Assembly: GCA_913060505.1 (NCBI GenBank)
Contig: CAJXRQ010000014.1
Span: forward strand, 1-64,000
Direction: 5' to 3'
Length of the DNA: 64,000 bases
Source: an uncultured Desulfovibrio sp.
GTDB lineage: Bacteria > Desulfobacterota > Desulfovibrionia > Desulfovibrionales > Desulfovibrionaceae
The position numbers and the translations under genes are program-made. The notes below the pieces were generated by a model that worked only from the letters and a program-made list of their open reading frames with translations, searched no databases and was not told the origin of the DNA. Shown here in pieces: positions 8,840-18,132 of this stretch; positions within the stretch are counted from its first letter, which is position 1; each line of letters begins with the position of its first letter.

Positions 8840-10057
8840 TTATGAAAAGAGGCGTGGCCTGAGCATGAGCACGTCGACCTCATCACCATTGTTCATGATC
8901 ACGCCTGGCGGTGCTGTGATGAAACCGCCTGTTTTCATCATGACCGGCATGGGGGCGAGTTTCGGATCATCCAGCGGAGTCGCAATGATTCTTGAATTGC
9001 GAAGGTCGAGAGCGCACGGGATGAGGCGAACAGGCCCCGGAGGAACCGTGTATCCTCTGGTAAGCATGGCAGGAACCGAACGGTCCGGTTCAGCAAACCC
9101 GCGCATGAGCCGAAGGGCCGGTAATACGAGTGTGCGGAAACAGGCCAATACAGCCGGAGGCGGTCCGGGAAGCCCGAAAAGAAGTGTGCTGTCTCGCTCC
9201 GCGAAAAAACAATGACGGCCCGGCCGCATGTCCACTCCTTTGAACAGAATGGAGAAACCGGCTTCCTCGGCGGCCTGTACGGCAAGATCCCGTTCGCTGC
9301 CGCCGGTACCTCCCGTGGTGATTACCAGCCGTGCTTCGGGTTTTTCCAGCGCACCCAGGATATCCATCATGGTGTCAGAAAGAACCTGATACACGCTGGC
9401 TCCAGCTCCGTGTTCCCGAAGCAGGGATCGGAGCAGTACCGGGTTGTCCGCAGGAAATCCTTCATCTTCGGCCATGACGTCTTCCGGGTCTGCCAGTTCG
9501 CTGCCGAGGGCAAGAATCAGACAGGATGGCCGTTCGTATACTTCGACTTCATGAATGCGTGAACGCACGGCGGCTGCCAGAACCGCGGGCGAGATCAGCC
9601 CTCCGGCTTCCAGAAGCAAAGCCCCTGCCTGCAGGTCGGCTCCGGGTGCCCGAATATATTCATTCGCTCGTGGTGGACTGGTGACCATGAGTTTGCCGCT
9701 ACGCATGGAAGCATCCTCGTTGGGAACGACACAATCCGCTCCCAGCGGAACCGGCGCACCCGTAAAGACCCGTGCTGCAAAACCTTTGGCAATGGAACCC
9801 GGGTCCACTGTTTCGGCATGGACCGTATGGCTGGGGGAAAATGATGTGGGTTTGAAGAATGATGCCTCGGCAGCCTGGGAAGAATCCATGGCAAAGCCGT
9901 CGCGGGCACATCGGGCGGATTCCGGCACGTCGGACTGAGCCGTGAGATCGGTTGCGGCTACAAGTCCATGGGTGATGGCTGGCGGCAAAGAGTTGATGCG
10001 GCCCGGCCGGGCATGTTCCGCTATGATGTCCAAGGCTTGGGCAAGAGATAAGCTCAT
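8840..10057 (-). CDS. moeA: MoeA, molybdopterin molybdenumtransferase
   Basis: A 405-residue MoeA protein, which inserts molybdenum into adenylylated molybdopterin. Visible are ARDGFAM in domain III, the linker GFAARVFTGAPVPLGADCVV, and the catalytic MoCF domain with ITTGGTGGSERD followed by GVDMRPGRHCFF and GLPGPPPAVLACF. The C-terminal domain IV follows. The start at 10057 has GGAG seven bases upstream and matches the family's N-terminus (SLSLAQALDII); the frame is open to 10186 without support. It is divergent from mobB, and mobA lies just beyond, forming a molybdenum-cofactor cluster. Formate dehydrogenases are the likely clients in a sulfate reducer. Confidence 0.92.
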   Translation of the reverse strand: MSLSLAQALDIIAEHARPGRINSLPPAITHGLVAATDLTAQSDVPESARCARDGFAMDSSQAAEASFFKPTSFSPSHTVHAETVDPGSIAKGFAARVFTGAPVPLGADCVVPNEDASMRSGKLMVTSPPRANEYIRAPGADLQAGALLLEAGGLISPAVLAAAVRSRIHEVEVYERPSCLILALGSELADPEDVMAEDEGFPADNPVLLRSLLREHGAGASVYQVLSDTMMDILGALEKPEARLVITTGGTGGSERDLAVQAAEEAGFSILFKGVDMRPGRHCFFAERDSTLLFGLPGPPPAVLACFRTLVLPALRLMRGFAEPDRSVPAMLTRGYTVPPGPVRLIPCALDLRNSRIIATPLDDPKLAPMPVMMKTGGFITAPPGVIMNNGDEVDVLMLRPRLFS

Positions 10058-10167
10058 GAGGATTCTCCATGTGCGCCGGGTGCGGGCGGGGTTTTGCCCG
10101 TTGGCCGATTGTGTCATCCGCGCTGCGGCTTGTAAAGTGTTGCAGCCGGTGGCATAGGGGGATGGAT

Positions 10168-10692
10168 ATGGGTAACCGCAAAACAAATGTGCCGCCAGTC
10201 CTGTGTGTCGTCGGCAAGAAACGGTCAGGCAAAACCCGGTTCATGGAACTGCTGGTCCCGGAGTTGAAGCGCCGCGGGCTTTGCGTGGGAACGGTCAAGC
10301 ATGATGCGCACGGGTTTGACATCGACCATGAGGGCAAGGATTCATGGCGCCATCGCCACTGTGGTGCGGACGCCGTCTGCATTGCTTCGCCCGGGCAGGT
10401 CGCGTTGGTGCGTGATGTTGCGCAGGAACCCATGCCCGAAGATCTGGCTGCTTCATTCCTTTCCCATGTGGATATCGTGCTGACCGAGGGATATTATCGT
10501 TCAGGGCATCCGAAAGTGGAGGTCCACTGGGGCGGGAGTCATGAGCAGCCGCTCTGCGCGGAGGCTTCTTCCGGGGAACGGAATATTCTGGCGCTGGTTA
10601 CGGACGATGCCGTTTCGGTTTCCGTGCCGCGCTTTGCCGCAAACGACGCGCCGGGTGTGGCCGACTTGATTTGCGGCCTGTTCGGGCTGTGA
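10168..10692 (+). CDS. mobB: MobB, molybdopterin-guanine dinucleotide accessory GTPase
   Basis: A 174-residue P-loop protein: LCVVGKKRSGKTRFMELLVPEL gives Walker A, then GTVKHDAHGFDIDHEGKDSWRHRHCGA, the MobB signature, and DIVLTEGYY. MobB binds GTP and assists MobA in making the dinucleotide cofactor. The ATG at 10168 is preferred to that at 10162 because AGGGGG (10156-10161) is six bases upstream of the former and adjacent to the latter. It converges with mobA, whose stop codon adjoins. Confidence 0.9.
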   Translation: MGNRKTNVPPVLCVVGKKRSGKTRFMELLVPELKRRGLCVGTVKHDAHGFDIDHEGKDSWRHRHCGADAVCIASPGQVALVRDVAQEPMPEDLAASFLSHVDIVLTEGYYRSGHPKVEVHWGGSHEQPLCAEASSGERNILALVTDDAVSVSVPRFAANDAPGVADLICGLFGL

Positions 10693-11346
10693 TCATTTTT
10701 TACGGGCGCGTTCCAATTCTTCCGGCGTGTTCACGCCCATGAAAGATTGTAATTCGGGATCGGCTTTACGCAGGTTTTGGGCGGGGACGGGTCTGAGATC
10801 AACGTGTCGGAAAAAATCCGTTATTTTCAAATTGCCGGAGCGGAGTTGCGCTTCAATGTGCGGCAGGCAGCGTTTTGAGTAGATGGCGCACAACGGTTCA
10901 TAATGGCCGTCTTCCTTGAGGGGAATGACGATGTCTGGTGCAGGCTCCCTGCCGGCCCCGGCTTCCTGTACGAGCAGTTTGACCATTTCCGGCTGCAGAA
11001 ACGGCGCATCACAGGCCGTGACAAACGCCCGGTCCGACCGGATGGCGTTCAATCCGGCGTGCAGCCCTGTCAGTGAACTGCGTATCTCAAAGCGGTCGGA
11101 AACGGCCCGTACGCCCGGCAGGGCAAATGTTTCTGTGTCGCGGCAGGCTATGACGATGTCGTCGAACAGCGGGATGCAGACAGCCAGCAGTCGATCAATG
11201 ATCCGTGTGCCGGCAACGCTCATAAAAGCCTTGTTCACATAGCCCAGCCGAGACCCCATGCCGCCAGCCAGAATGATGGCGGAAACCGTATTTTTTGTCT
11301 GTTTGTTCACCGTTTGGGATGTTTCACAGAACAGGGCAAAGATCAA
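10693..11346 (-). CDS. mobA: MobA, molybdenum cofactor guanylyltransferase
   Basis: A nucleotidyltransferase of up to 217 residues: SAIILAGGMGSRLGYVNKAF is the GTP-binding loop, TACDAPFLQPEM the metal-binding region, and YEPLCAIYSKRCLP the late family motif. It attaches GMP to molybdopterin. The usual MobA DK after the loop reads NK here. The listed start is a TTG at 11346 with no clear ribosome site; an internal GTG at codon 13 is an alternative. The 5' end overlaps the region upstream of the pilin operon on the other strand. Confidence 0.88.
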   Translation of the reverse strand: MIFALFCETSQTVNKQTKNTVSAIILAGGMGSRLGYVNKAFMSVAGTRIIDRLLAVCIPLFDDIVIACRDTETFALPGVRAVSDRFEIRSSLTGLHAGLNAIRSDRAFVTACDAPFLQPEMVKLLVQEAGAGREPAPDIVIPLKEDGHYEPLCAIYSKRCLPHIEAQLRSGNLKITDFFRHVDLRPVPAQNLRKADPELQSFMGVNTPEELERARKK

Positions 11347-11439
11347 GCCGTCAGGGCATTTCGGCTAGTTGCAGATGATTCGTATGGGGTTCACTTCGTG
11401 GGAGGAGTGGGGTATGGTGGTTTTTGGGAGATATCGTCC

Positions 11440-11982
11440 ATGCAGTGGAGAAATGCCGTGAATATCGGTGCAAAGGGCAGAATGGGGCTTCATGTGGGCC
11501 AAGACGGGTTTACCATCGTTGAACTGGTGGTGACGGTAGTGATCATTGGCATTCTGGCCGCCGTGGTTGGCACAAAAATGTTCGACATGAGTGCCGCCGA
11601 ACTGGCCACCAAGCGCATGGAAGTGCTTTCCCGCGTGCGCTATGCCCAGACTCGGGCCATGAAGCAGTCTTCCGTCTGGGGAGTGCGTTGCGATGCCACC
11701 GACTACTGGCTCTTCACCGGGACAAACCCCAACAGCGCCTCTGATCGCAAATCTTTTCCCGGCGCCAGCGGAGACAAGATTGCGCTGGCCGATCATAATA
11801 TGGCGCTGGACGCTTTTACCGTGTTTTTTGACCAATACGGGATTCCCTATTCCTCGTATTCAAGCGAAAGCGTGAATACGAAGGTGAGTCCGTCAACCTC
11901 TGTGAATTTTACACTCACGGTGCTGGGTAGCGGCGACAGCCATTCCTTTTCCATCGAACCCGAAACCGGATTCATCCAATGA
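11440..11982 (+). CDS. Type IV pilin-like / GspH-type minor pseudopilin
   Basis: A 180-residue prepilin-like protein. The prepilin peptidase site is GQDG-FTIVELVVTVVIIG with Glu at position 5 of the mature form, followed by a hydrophobic helix and RYAQTRAMKQSSVWGVRC, the GspH/FimT-like block. The start at 11440 has GGGAG nine bases upstream; the frame is open to 11314, but those codons overlap mobA. It is the first of four consecutive prepilin-like genes. It probably forms part of the tip or initiation complex of a type IV pilus or type II-like pseudopilus. Confidence 0.8.
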   Translation: MQWRNAVNIGAKGRMGLHVGQDGFTIVELVVTVVIIGILAAVVGTKMFDMSAAELATKRMEVLSRVRYAQTRAMKQSSVWGVRCDATDYWLFTGTNPNSASDRKSFPGASGDKIALADHNMALDAFTVFFDQYGIPYSSYSSESVNTKVSPSTSVNFTLTVLGSGDSHSFSIEPETGFIQ

Positions 11983-12419
11983 CCAGACAGCGCACAGCCG
12001 GCTTTACCCTTTTGGAGACCATCATCACCATCGTTTTGGTGGGCGTTCTCGCAGCCCTTGTGGTCATTCTGCTCGGCAGGCAGGTGACGCTTGCTCCCCG
12101 TCAGATCGACTGGAGCCGCAAAGAAGTGAGCGCACAGGCAGTCATGGAAAGTGTGGTTTCGGACTATGTGCAGTTGATCAATGACGACAGTTCCCGCGAT
12201 ACTGCGTTGGCCCAGTTGGTAACCAATAATAATTCCAACAAGTATGCTTCGTCCGGGGTCGTGACCATGCGTTATGTGTCCTTTCCCCGAACCGGAGGGA
12301 GCGAATCGTCGTCCGGCTCGCTGCTTGAGGTTTCTGTTCGGGAGTCGGGCGGGATTTCGTTGACCACAATACTTGCGCCCAGCAGAACGGATGCGGCCGA
12401 TACCGCTGTGAACTTCTAG
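11979..12419 (+). CDS. Prepilin-like minor pilin (second)
   Basis: A 146-residue protein with a short leader and the class III signal peptide site TAG-FTLLETIITIVLVGVLAAL; Glu5 is present. The rest is a small globular domain rich in Ser and Thr, without recognised motifs. It overlaps the preceding gene by 4 bp (ATGA), so it is translationally coupled. Position and size fit a PilV/GspI-like minor pilin. Confidence 0.78.
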   Translation: MTRQRTAGFTLLETIITIVLVGVLAALVVILLGRQVTLAPRQIDWSRKEVSAQAVMESVVSDYVQLINDDSSRDTALAQLVTNNNSNKYASSGVVTMRYVSFPRTGGSESSSGSLLEVSVRESGGISLTTILAPSRTDAADTAVNF

Positions 12420-12430
12420 GAGAATATGCC

Positions 12431-12952
12431 ATGCGCAATTCGGGGTTCACGCTTCTTGAGGTTTTGGTCTCTCTGGTCATTCTTTCCTTTGTGGGCTCGG
12501 TGGCCGGATATTATTATGTGGAAGGCATTCGCGGTTTCACTATTGCCAAAATTTCTTCGGATATCGTTCCGAAGACGAGTAACGCATTGGAACGGATCAA
12601 TATCGAACTGCGTGACTGCAAAGACCGTAGCGGCCTTGGCAATATTCTGGTCCAGAATGACCGAATCGTTTATGCCACGTCGGTGAATGCCCTGCCCAAC
12701 ACCAGAACACTTCGCTACTATTCCTCCAACGGCACCATGTATTTGGATCCGGGGGACGGGACAGGAGAGTATTTGCTCCTTAACGACTTGGGCAACTGCA
12801 CCATAAGCGCCGATACTGCGGATCTGGACGGCAGCAGCGGCGACGAAATAACGGCTTTGCATATTTCATTGGGTATGGATTTGGGCAATGGGAATGATAC
12901 GACGTATTCCTTGCGGGTCATGCCGCGGAATTTCGTGCATCTTGCCCCTTAA
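12431..12952 (+). CDS. Prepilin-like minor pilin (third, PilW/GspJ-like)
   Basis: A 173-residue protein starting NSG-FTLLEVLVSLVILSFVG, a canonical prepilin peptidase site with Glu5, followed by YYYVEGIRGF and NALERINIELRDC, the family pattern of GspJ/PilW. AGGAGA lies eight bases upstream of the ATG. It is in the same operon as its neighbours, with 11 bp to the previous gene and 15 bp to the next. Confidence 0.78.
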   Translation: MRNSGFTLLEVLVSLVILSFVGSVAGYYYVEGIRGFTIAKISSDIVPKTSNALERINIELRDCKDRSGLGNILVQNDRIVYATSVNALPNTRTLRYYSSNGTMYLDPGDGTGEYLLLNDLGNCTISADTADLDGSSGDEITALHISLGMDLGNGNDTTYSLRVMPRNFVHLAP

Positions 12953-12967
12953 CGAACGAGAGCGGAC

Positions 12968-15175
12968 ATGCGGAATCAGAAGAACGAGACAGAACGGATT
13001 TCCCTTGCCGCGCATGGCAGTTCCCGGCGCGGTGTAGCCATTATTTACATCATTCTCGGCGTAGTGGTTCTCGGACTGCTGGGCGCGGGGATCGTTTCCT
13101 TTGTAAGTACGTCGTCCGTGGGCACAGCCGAACCGGATTGCGCCAGACGTGCCCGGTATATTGCCGAATCCGGGATACGCTACGCCATGAGCGAATTGCG
13201 GGCCGCCGAAGATTCGGACGCTGCGGATCAGGTCATAGCGGACATGAACGCCACCACCTATACTTTGGATGACGGCAGTAGTTTTACTCTGACGTTTACG
13301 GACAATAGGCCGGACTTCGAGGTTCGTTCCGTGGGGACGGCCTGTACCAAATTTTCGCCCACCACGTCCACGGTGGAGTATTCCTTCAATGCCCCGACAT
13401 CCTCCAACGGAGAGGACGGGCCGATAACGTCGGATGAGGACAGCGATGAGTTTGAGACTGTTACCGGCAAAGGCAAGGAGGGCATTACCACCACCAAGGA
13501 TGATGAAGGCAAGACCACGGTAATTTTCGGCAACAACAAGTATGCCGCGTATGGGTGCCACTGGTATAAGGGAAACAAATTTGCCTGCAAGGATGGCGCA
13601 TGTGGTCTGGGAACGGGGCTGCGCACCTATTTTGTTCTTGATTTCGATAAAAATGCCGAAGGTGACGGTATTACCTTTACCATCAAAAGTGCTGCGACCA
13701 ACGCTTTGCGGAGTTGCGGCGGCGATTCTGCCATGGGGGAACTGCTGGGATATGCAGGCAAAGGTGTCGATGGTAAGGGCATCAGTCCTCCCAAAATCGG
13801 TTCCGAGTTCGATATTTATTACAATGGGTCCGGGAATATTTGCAATCCGGGCAGCCGTGATGATGATTCTAATCGTTACGACCACGTAGCCTTCGTGTAT
13901 TGGGGCGAAACCGGCGATTATTGCTGGCGCGGACCACACTATGATGACAACCGGCACGGCGTTGGAGTTGATACTTCCTGGGAGCCTCGAAATTGTTATG
14001 ACTGGAGTGATTCCGGCATCGGCAATGATGGTTATTTTTATCGATCCTACAATAATTGGCTCAAGGACGGATACAACGGGAGCCATGTGGCTGTTGCCCG
14101 GATCGAGTTGCATCGTTCCGAAACCTCCAACGCCGCAGGATACTACCTTTACAGCCTGCGGGGCTGGATTCGTCAGGCCAACGATACCATGGAAAGCGAT
14201 TACAAGGATGTGACCAAGGATTTCGACGTGGCCCCGGATTTTGTGGACGTGATCGCACTTGATTCCACGCGTCATAATCAGATGAACACCATCTATTGGG
14301 GATGGACCTCCGGCACAGGCGCGGCAACGCAGTTTGTGCAGATGGATGAATGGAAATTGGCATTCCGTCCAGAAACGGCAACAACTCCGGCTACATGGGA
14401 CAACAAAGTCCCATCGGATTATGTCGCCGGGTGGGCGCTTGACGAAGGTGCCGGGTACAGAATCCATGATGCCAATGCCATTTCTTCGGCGGATGGAACT
14501 GTCAATCCGCATAGTTTCGGCGCCGAGCAATTGTATTATGCGGAATGGGTTGCAGGGGTCACGGCTTCGGGTGGGCCCGGTCTGCGGACTGGGCGATTGA
14601 ACAGAAACCGGCGTCCCGGACACATCCTCATCCCCTATAAAAGTTCCATGGACCTGACTCCGCAAGGCTCGGTTTCCCTGTGGTTCAATCCCAACCAATT
14701 CAGGAACAGCGACAACCGCTACGGACTACTGCGCAAAGGAAACATCTATTCGGATTACGATGATCCGGATTACATGCTTCGCCTTGTGCGTTCCCGGGGC
14801 AACCGTTTTGTACTGGAAGGGGAAATTACCTTGCATGCGGGGGGATGGAAGTGGCCGATTTCCGTTGTCAGCACCACCGTGCTGCAAAATAGCGGCGATG
14901 ATCGGGATCACTGGCATCATGCTGCCCTGACCTGGGACAATTACACTCTGCGTTTGTACCTGGATGGAGCGCTTGAGGGCACATATTCGTCACCCGGCTC
15001 GACAGGTGTTCCGATAACCAGCAATAATCCATTGATTATTGGCGCCACGCGGGCCCGTGATAGCGAATGGGCCAACAATTTCTGCCTCGACGGTGTGATT
15101 GATCAGGTTTATCTTTTCGACCGAGAACTGACGGCAGCCGAGATCAAGACCATTTATCAGACCGGTACCATGTGA
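12968..15175 (+). CDS. Large PilX/GspK-like pilin with LamG-like C-terminal domain
   Basis: A 735-residue protein. The N-terminus (SRRGVAIIYIILGVVVLGLL) is a pilin-like helix lacking Glu5, as in PilX/GspK-type minor pilins, and is followed by ARRARYIAESGIRYAMSEL. A long Asp/Asn/Gly-rich middle with several Cys follows. Residues about 515-735 resemble a concanavalin-like LamG fold: GSVSLWFNP, HWHHAALTWDNYTLRLYLDGALEG, LIIGATRA and GVIDQVYLFDRELTAAEI. This suggests a pilus-tip protein displaying a carbohydrate- or surface-binding domain, an inference from architecture. It sits last of the four prepilin-like genes, where tip subunits of this kind are usually encoded. Confidence 0.78.
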   Translation: MRNQKNETERISLAAHGSSRRGVAIIYIILGVVVLGLLGAGIVSFVSTSSVGTAEPDCARRARYIAESGIRYAMSELRAAEDSDAADQVIADMNATTYTLDDGSSFTLTFTDNRPDFEVRSVGTACTKFSPTTSTVEYSFNAPTSSNGEDGPITSDEDSDEFETVTGKGKEGITTTKDDEGKTTVIFGNNKYAAYGCHWYKGNKFACKDGACGLGTGLRTYFVLDFDKNAEGDGITFTIKSAATNALRSCGGDSAMGELLGYAGKGVDGKGISPPKIGSEFDIYYNGSGNICNPGSRDDDSNRYDHVAFVYWGETGDYCWRGPHYDDNRHGVGVDTSWEPRNCYDWSDSGIGNDGYFYRSYNNWLKDGYNGSHVAVARIELHRSETSNAAGYYLYSLRGWIRQANDTMESDYKDVTKDFDVAPDFVDVIALDSTRHNQMNTIYWGWTSGTGAATQFVQMDEWKLAFRPETATTPATWDNKVPSDYVAGWALDEGAGYRIHDANAISSADGTVNPHSFGAEQLYYAEWVAGVTASGGPGLRTGRLNRNRRPGHILIPYKSSMDLTPQGSVSLWFNPNQFRNSDNRYGLLRKGNIYSDYDDPDYMLRLVRSRGNRFVLEGEITLHAGGWKWPISVVSTTVLQNSGDDRDHWHHAALTWDNYTLRLYLDGALEGTYSSPGSTGVPITSNNPLIIGATRARDSEWANNFCLDGVIDQVYLFDRELTAAEIKTIYQTGTM

Positions 15176-15183
15176 GGTGTGTC

Positions 15184-15507
15184 ATGAAGCGTATTGTTGC
15201 AGTCTCATTTACTCTCGTTCTGTTTTTTGCTGCGGTAGCCTCGGCTGATGAAATCCGTGATGACTATTCTTCTTACATAGATGGTGTGCGCTCGGGGAAA
15301 GCCAATGAAGAGCGCATGCCACCAGAGTTGCTGAAGAAATTGAAAAAGTTGGGACGTTCTACAACTTCAGGTTCGTCAGGCGAAGTTTCCGCATCGTCTT
15401 CTTCAAATGAAAATTCGGGTACAGTTGGTTCTACAGCAACCGGGAAGACCGTCGCTCCTCCCGGCGATGTAATCATCATCAACAAATCAGGAACGGAAGG
15501 GAAGTAA
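15184..15507 (+). CDS. Small secreted protein at the end of the pilin operon
   Basis: A 107-residue protein with a signal peptide (KRIVAVSFTLVLFFAAVASA) and a polar, Ser/Gly/Thr-rich low-complexity tail. The ATG at 15184 is chosen over 15172 because GAGGTG precedes it and the signal peptide starts there. It follows the large pilin by 8 bp. No family is recognised. Cotranscription suggests a role in pilus assembly or the periplasmic part of it. Confidence 0.65.
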   Translation: MKRIVAVSFTLVLFFAAVASADEIRDDYSSYIDGVRSGKANEERMPPELLKKLKKLGRSTTSGSSGEVSASSSSNENSGTVGSTATGKTVAPPGDVIIINKSGTEGK

Positions 15508-15606
15508 CCTGTCTTCCTGCCGGGCGTCAGCTATGTTCCAGACTTGTTACGCAAGGCGTCTGCGTGTACCCTGTTGCGCATTCTGTTTGAGATTCTGGAG
15601 AAATTT

Positions 15607-17718
15607 GTGACCAAAACCGATACGCTGCGCGCTTTTTTTGAACCGCACGCCGTTGCCGTGGTAGGGGCTTCCGCCACGGAAGGCAAGATCGGGCATACCG
15701 TGTTGTCCAACATGTTGGAGGCCGGGTATAAGGGCCGCCTCATTCCTGTAAACCCCAAAGGCGGCGAAATTCTTGGCCTTGAGGTTGTGCCGGATGTCGA
15801 ATCCCTGCCCGGCAGGCTGGACCTTGCCGTGATTTGCCTTCCCCGTGATGCCGTCATGTCGGCTTTGGAACAGCTTGCTGCACGGGGATGTGCTTCGGTA
15901 ATCGTCATCACTGCAGGATTCAAGGAAGTTGGTCGCGAGGGCTACCATCTGGAAGAACAGATGGCCGAACTATGCCACAAATCGGGAATGGCGTTGCTCG
16001 GGCCAAACTGTCTGGGCATGATCAACGCTCCGGCCGGCGTGAACGCTTCCTTTTCCTCCAGCATGCCGGAGTCCGGCAACATTGCTTTTTTTTCGCAGTC
16101 CGGCGCGTTGTGCGTAGCCATTTTGGATTGGGCACTGGGGGCGGGCATCGGTTTTTCCAAGTTTGTGAGTCTTGGAAACAAGGCCGTTCTGGATGAGGCT
16201 GACATGCTGCGTCATCTCAACAATGACGATCAGACCCGCGTCATTCTCGGTTATGTGGAGAATGTGGAACACGGGGACGAATTTTTGCGGCAGGCCCGTA
16301 TCGCCAGCCGCAACAAGCCGGTGATCATGATCAAGTCCGGCATCACCGCGGCCGGAGCCAAGGCCGCATCCTCCCACACCGGAGCCATTGCCGGATCGGA
16401 TCAGGCTTATGACACCGCATTTCGCAAATCCGGCATCATTCGTGTGGGTGACGTGGAAACACTTTTCAATCTTGCCCGCGCTTTTTCCGAACAGCCCCTG
16501 CCCAAAGGGCCGGGCGTCGGCATCATCACCAACTCCGGCGGTCCGGGCATTATTGCTGCGGACACTGTGGAGCGGTCCAGTCTGAGCATGGCTTCCTTGC
16601 AGCCCCACACCGTGCAGCGTTTGCAGCAGGTGTTGCCCAGCTATGCGGCCTTTTACAACCCTGTGGACATCATTGCGGATGCGGACGCGGACCGTTACCG
16701 GCGGACATTGGAAATAGTGGCCGAGGATCCCATGGTCCATTCACTTGTGGTTATGTTCACGCCCACAGGCTCGGCAGACATTGGACAAATTGCCGATGCA
16801 GTCATTCATGTGGCTGCCCGTTATGGCAAGCCCGTGTTTGCGGTTTTCATGGGCAACCGGCGGGTAGCTTCGGCCCGGGAACAGCTTCGCGAGGCAGGTA
16901 TTCCCTGTTACGCCTTCCCGGAACCGGCTATCACCAGTATTGCGGCCATGTATGAATATGGATTGTGGCGGCATCGTCCTGAATCCACGATACCTTCCGT
17001 CTCCAAGGATACGGGACCGGTGCGCCGTTTGATTGATGAGGCGTTGTCTCAGGGAGAAACGGAGATTGTGGAGTTTCGCGCTCGTGAAGTGCTGGATGCT
17101 TATGGGCTGCCCACGCCCCGAACCAAACTGGCCCGTTCCAGCGAGGAAGCCGTGGCCGCTGCCGAAGCCATCGGTTATCCCGTAGCCCTCAAGATTGCCT
17201 CGCCCCAGATTTCGCACAAGACCGATGTGGACGGGGTCCGGGTTAACCTGAATACGTCGGAAGACGTGGCAACAACGTTCAAGGATATCACGGCACGCGC
17301 CCAACGCATGCGCCCGGATGCCTATCTTGCAGGCTGTCTTGTGCAGGCTATGGCTCCGGCAGACAGCCGGGAAGTCATTGTCGGTTTTCATCGGGACGAG
17401 CAATTCGGCCCGTTGCTCATGTTCGGGCTTGGGGGGATTTACGTTGAAATCCTCAAAGATATTGCATTCCGCCTTGTGCCACTGACATCCGGCGACGCCC
17501 ATGACATCGTCCGCGAGATAAAATCCTACATGTTGCTCAAGGGATTACAGGGAGAACGGCCTGTGAATTTTGAAGCCCTTGAAGGAATTATTTTGTCCAT
17601 GTCCCAATTGGCCATGGATTTTCCCGAGATTCTCGAAGCGGAATTCAATCCTGTTCTGGTCAACAGTTCCCAAGCTATTATCGCAGACGTCCGTCTCACT
17701 CTCTCTGACGGGCGGTAA
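15607..17718 (+). CDS. ADP-forming acyl-CoA synthetase (acetate-CoA ligase family)
   Basis: A 703-residue fused protein. It has an N-terminal CoA-binding domain (FFEPHAVAVVGASATEGKIGH), a succinyl-CoA-ligase-like region with the phospho-histidine segment (SSHTGAIAGSDQAYDTAF), and a C-terminal ATP-grasp domain (PVALKIASPQISHKTDVDGV, FGLGGIYVEILKD). Such enzymes convert acyl-CoA, ADP and phosphate to the acid, CoA and ATP; they also include GNAT-less relatives of protein acetyltransferases. A GTG start at 15607 is preferred, with GGAG six bases upstream; the frame is open to 15544. The exact acyl substrate cannot be read from sequence. Confidence 0.88.
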   Translation: MTKTDTLRAFFEPHAVAVVGASATEGKIGHTVLSNMLEAGYKGRLIPVNPKGGEILGLEVVPDVESLPGRLDLAVICLPRDAVMSALEQLAARGCASVIVITAGFKEVGREGYHLEEQMAELCHKSGMALLGPNCLGMINAPAGVNASFSSSMPESGNIAFFSQSGALCVAILDWALGAGIGFSKFVSLGNKAVLDEADMLRHLNNDDQTRVILGYVENVEHGDEFLRQARIASRNKPVIMIKSGITAAGAKAASSHTGAIAGSDQAYDTAFRKSGIIRVGDVETLFNLARAFSEQPLPKGPGVGIITNSGGPGIIAADTVERSSLSMASLQPHTVQRLQQVLPSYAAFYNPVDIIADADADRYRRTLEIVAEDPMVHSLVVMFTPTGSADIGQIADAVIHVAARYGKPVFAVFMGNRRVASAREQLREAGIPCYAFPEPAITSIAAMYEYGLWRHRPESTIPSVSKDTGPVRRLIDEALSQGETEIVEFRAREVLDAYGLPTPRTKLARSSEEAVAAAEAIGYPVALKIASPQISHKTDVDGVRVNLNTSEDVATTFKDITARAQRMRPDAYLAGCLVQAMAPADSREVIVGFHRDEQFGPLLMFGLGGIYVEILKDIAFRLVPLTSGDAHDIVREIKSYMLLKGLQGERPVNFEALEGIILSMSQLAMDFPEILEAEFNPVLVNSSQAIIADVRLTLSDGR

Positions 17719-17824
17719 GCGCACGTATACTGCGTTGTTTCGTCAACGCCGAAGCCTCGCGTACGTTTTGTACGCGTCGTCTCCGCCGTTTGTCTCACGC
17801 CTTGTCTGCGCACGCTTCTCGCCC
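17718..17824. repeat. 107-bp REP-like repeat, copy 1
   Basis: This matches copy 2 (17874-17980) at an offset of exactly 156 bp with only a couple of differences. It contains the palindrome CGCGTAC-GTTTT-GTACGCG and begins and ends with related GCGCACG motifs. It lies immediately after the acyl-CoA synthetase stop codon, between convergent genes, as intergenic REP/BIME-type elements do. Confidence 0.8.
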
Positions 17825-17873
17825 GTCAGAGTGCAGGGCGATTAGGGGCGGGCGTTTTTGTCTTTGTGTGATC

Positions 17874-17980
17874 AGCGCACGTATACTGCGTTGTTTCGTC
17901 AACGCCGAAGCCTCGCGTACGTTTTGTACGCGTCGTCCCCGCCGTTTTTCTCACGCCTTGTCTGCGCACGCTTCTCGCCC
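17874..17980. repeat. 107-bp REP-like repeat, copy 2
   Basis: Second copy of the element at 17718-17824, carrying the same CGCGTAC/GTACGCG hairpin. The 49 bp between copies are unique sequence. The rest of the spacer up to 18132 holds a long perfect hairpin and no gene. Confidence 0.8.
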
Positions 17981-18084
17981 ATTGCAACGCTGTGGTATTA
18001 ATTCCAAGGTATTGGCCCTGACGTATCCTCCTTCTACCCATGAAGCGGCAAAAGCCGCTGAATCGATAAAAGTTTTGGGAGATT

Positions 18085-18117
18085 CTCAAGAACCTTTTTT
18101 CCAAAAAGGTTCTTGAG
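18085..18117. terminator. Perfect 15-bp hairpin, bidirectional terminator-like
   Basis: CTCAAGAACCTTTTT and AAAAAGGTTCTTGAG are perfect inverted repeats separated by only three bases. The T and A tracts are inside the stem rather than after it, so it is an unusual terminator or a REP-type element. It stands between the convergent acyl-CoA synthetase and tautomerase genes. Confidence 0.6.
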
Positions 18118-18132
18118 CCGCCGGAGGCCTCC

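Noticed and set aside
12866-14698. 610-codon open frame on the minus strand opposite the large pilin gene
   Set aside because: Composition-driven shadow of the real gene; no domain, no ribosome site, and the plus-strand product has clear pilin and LamG features.
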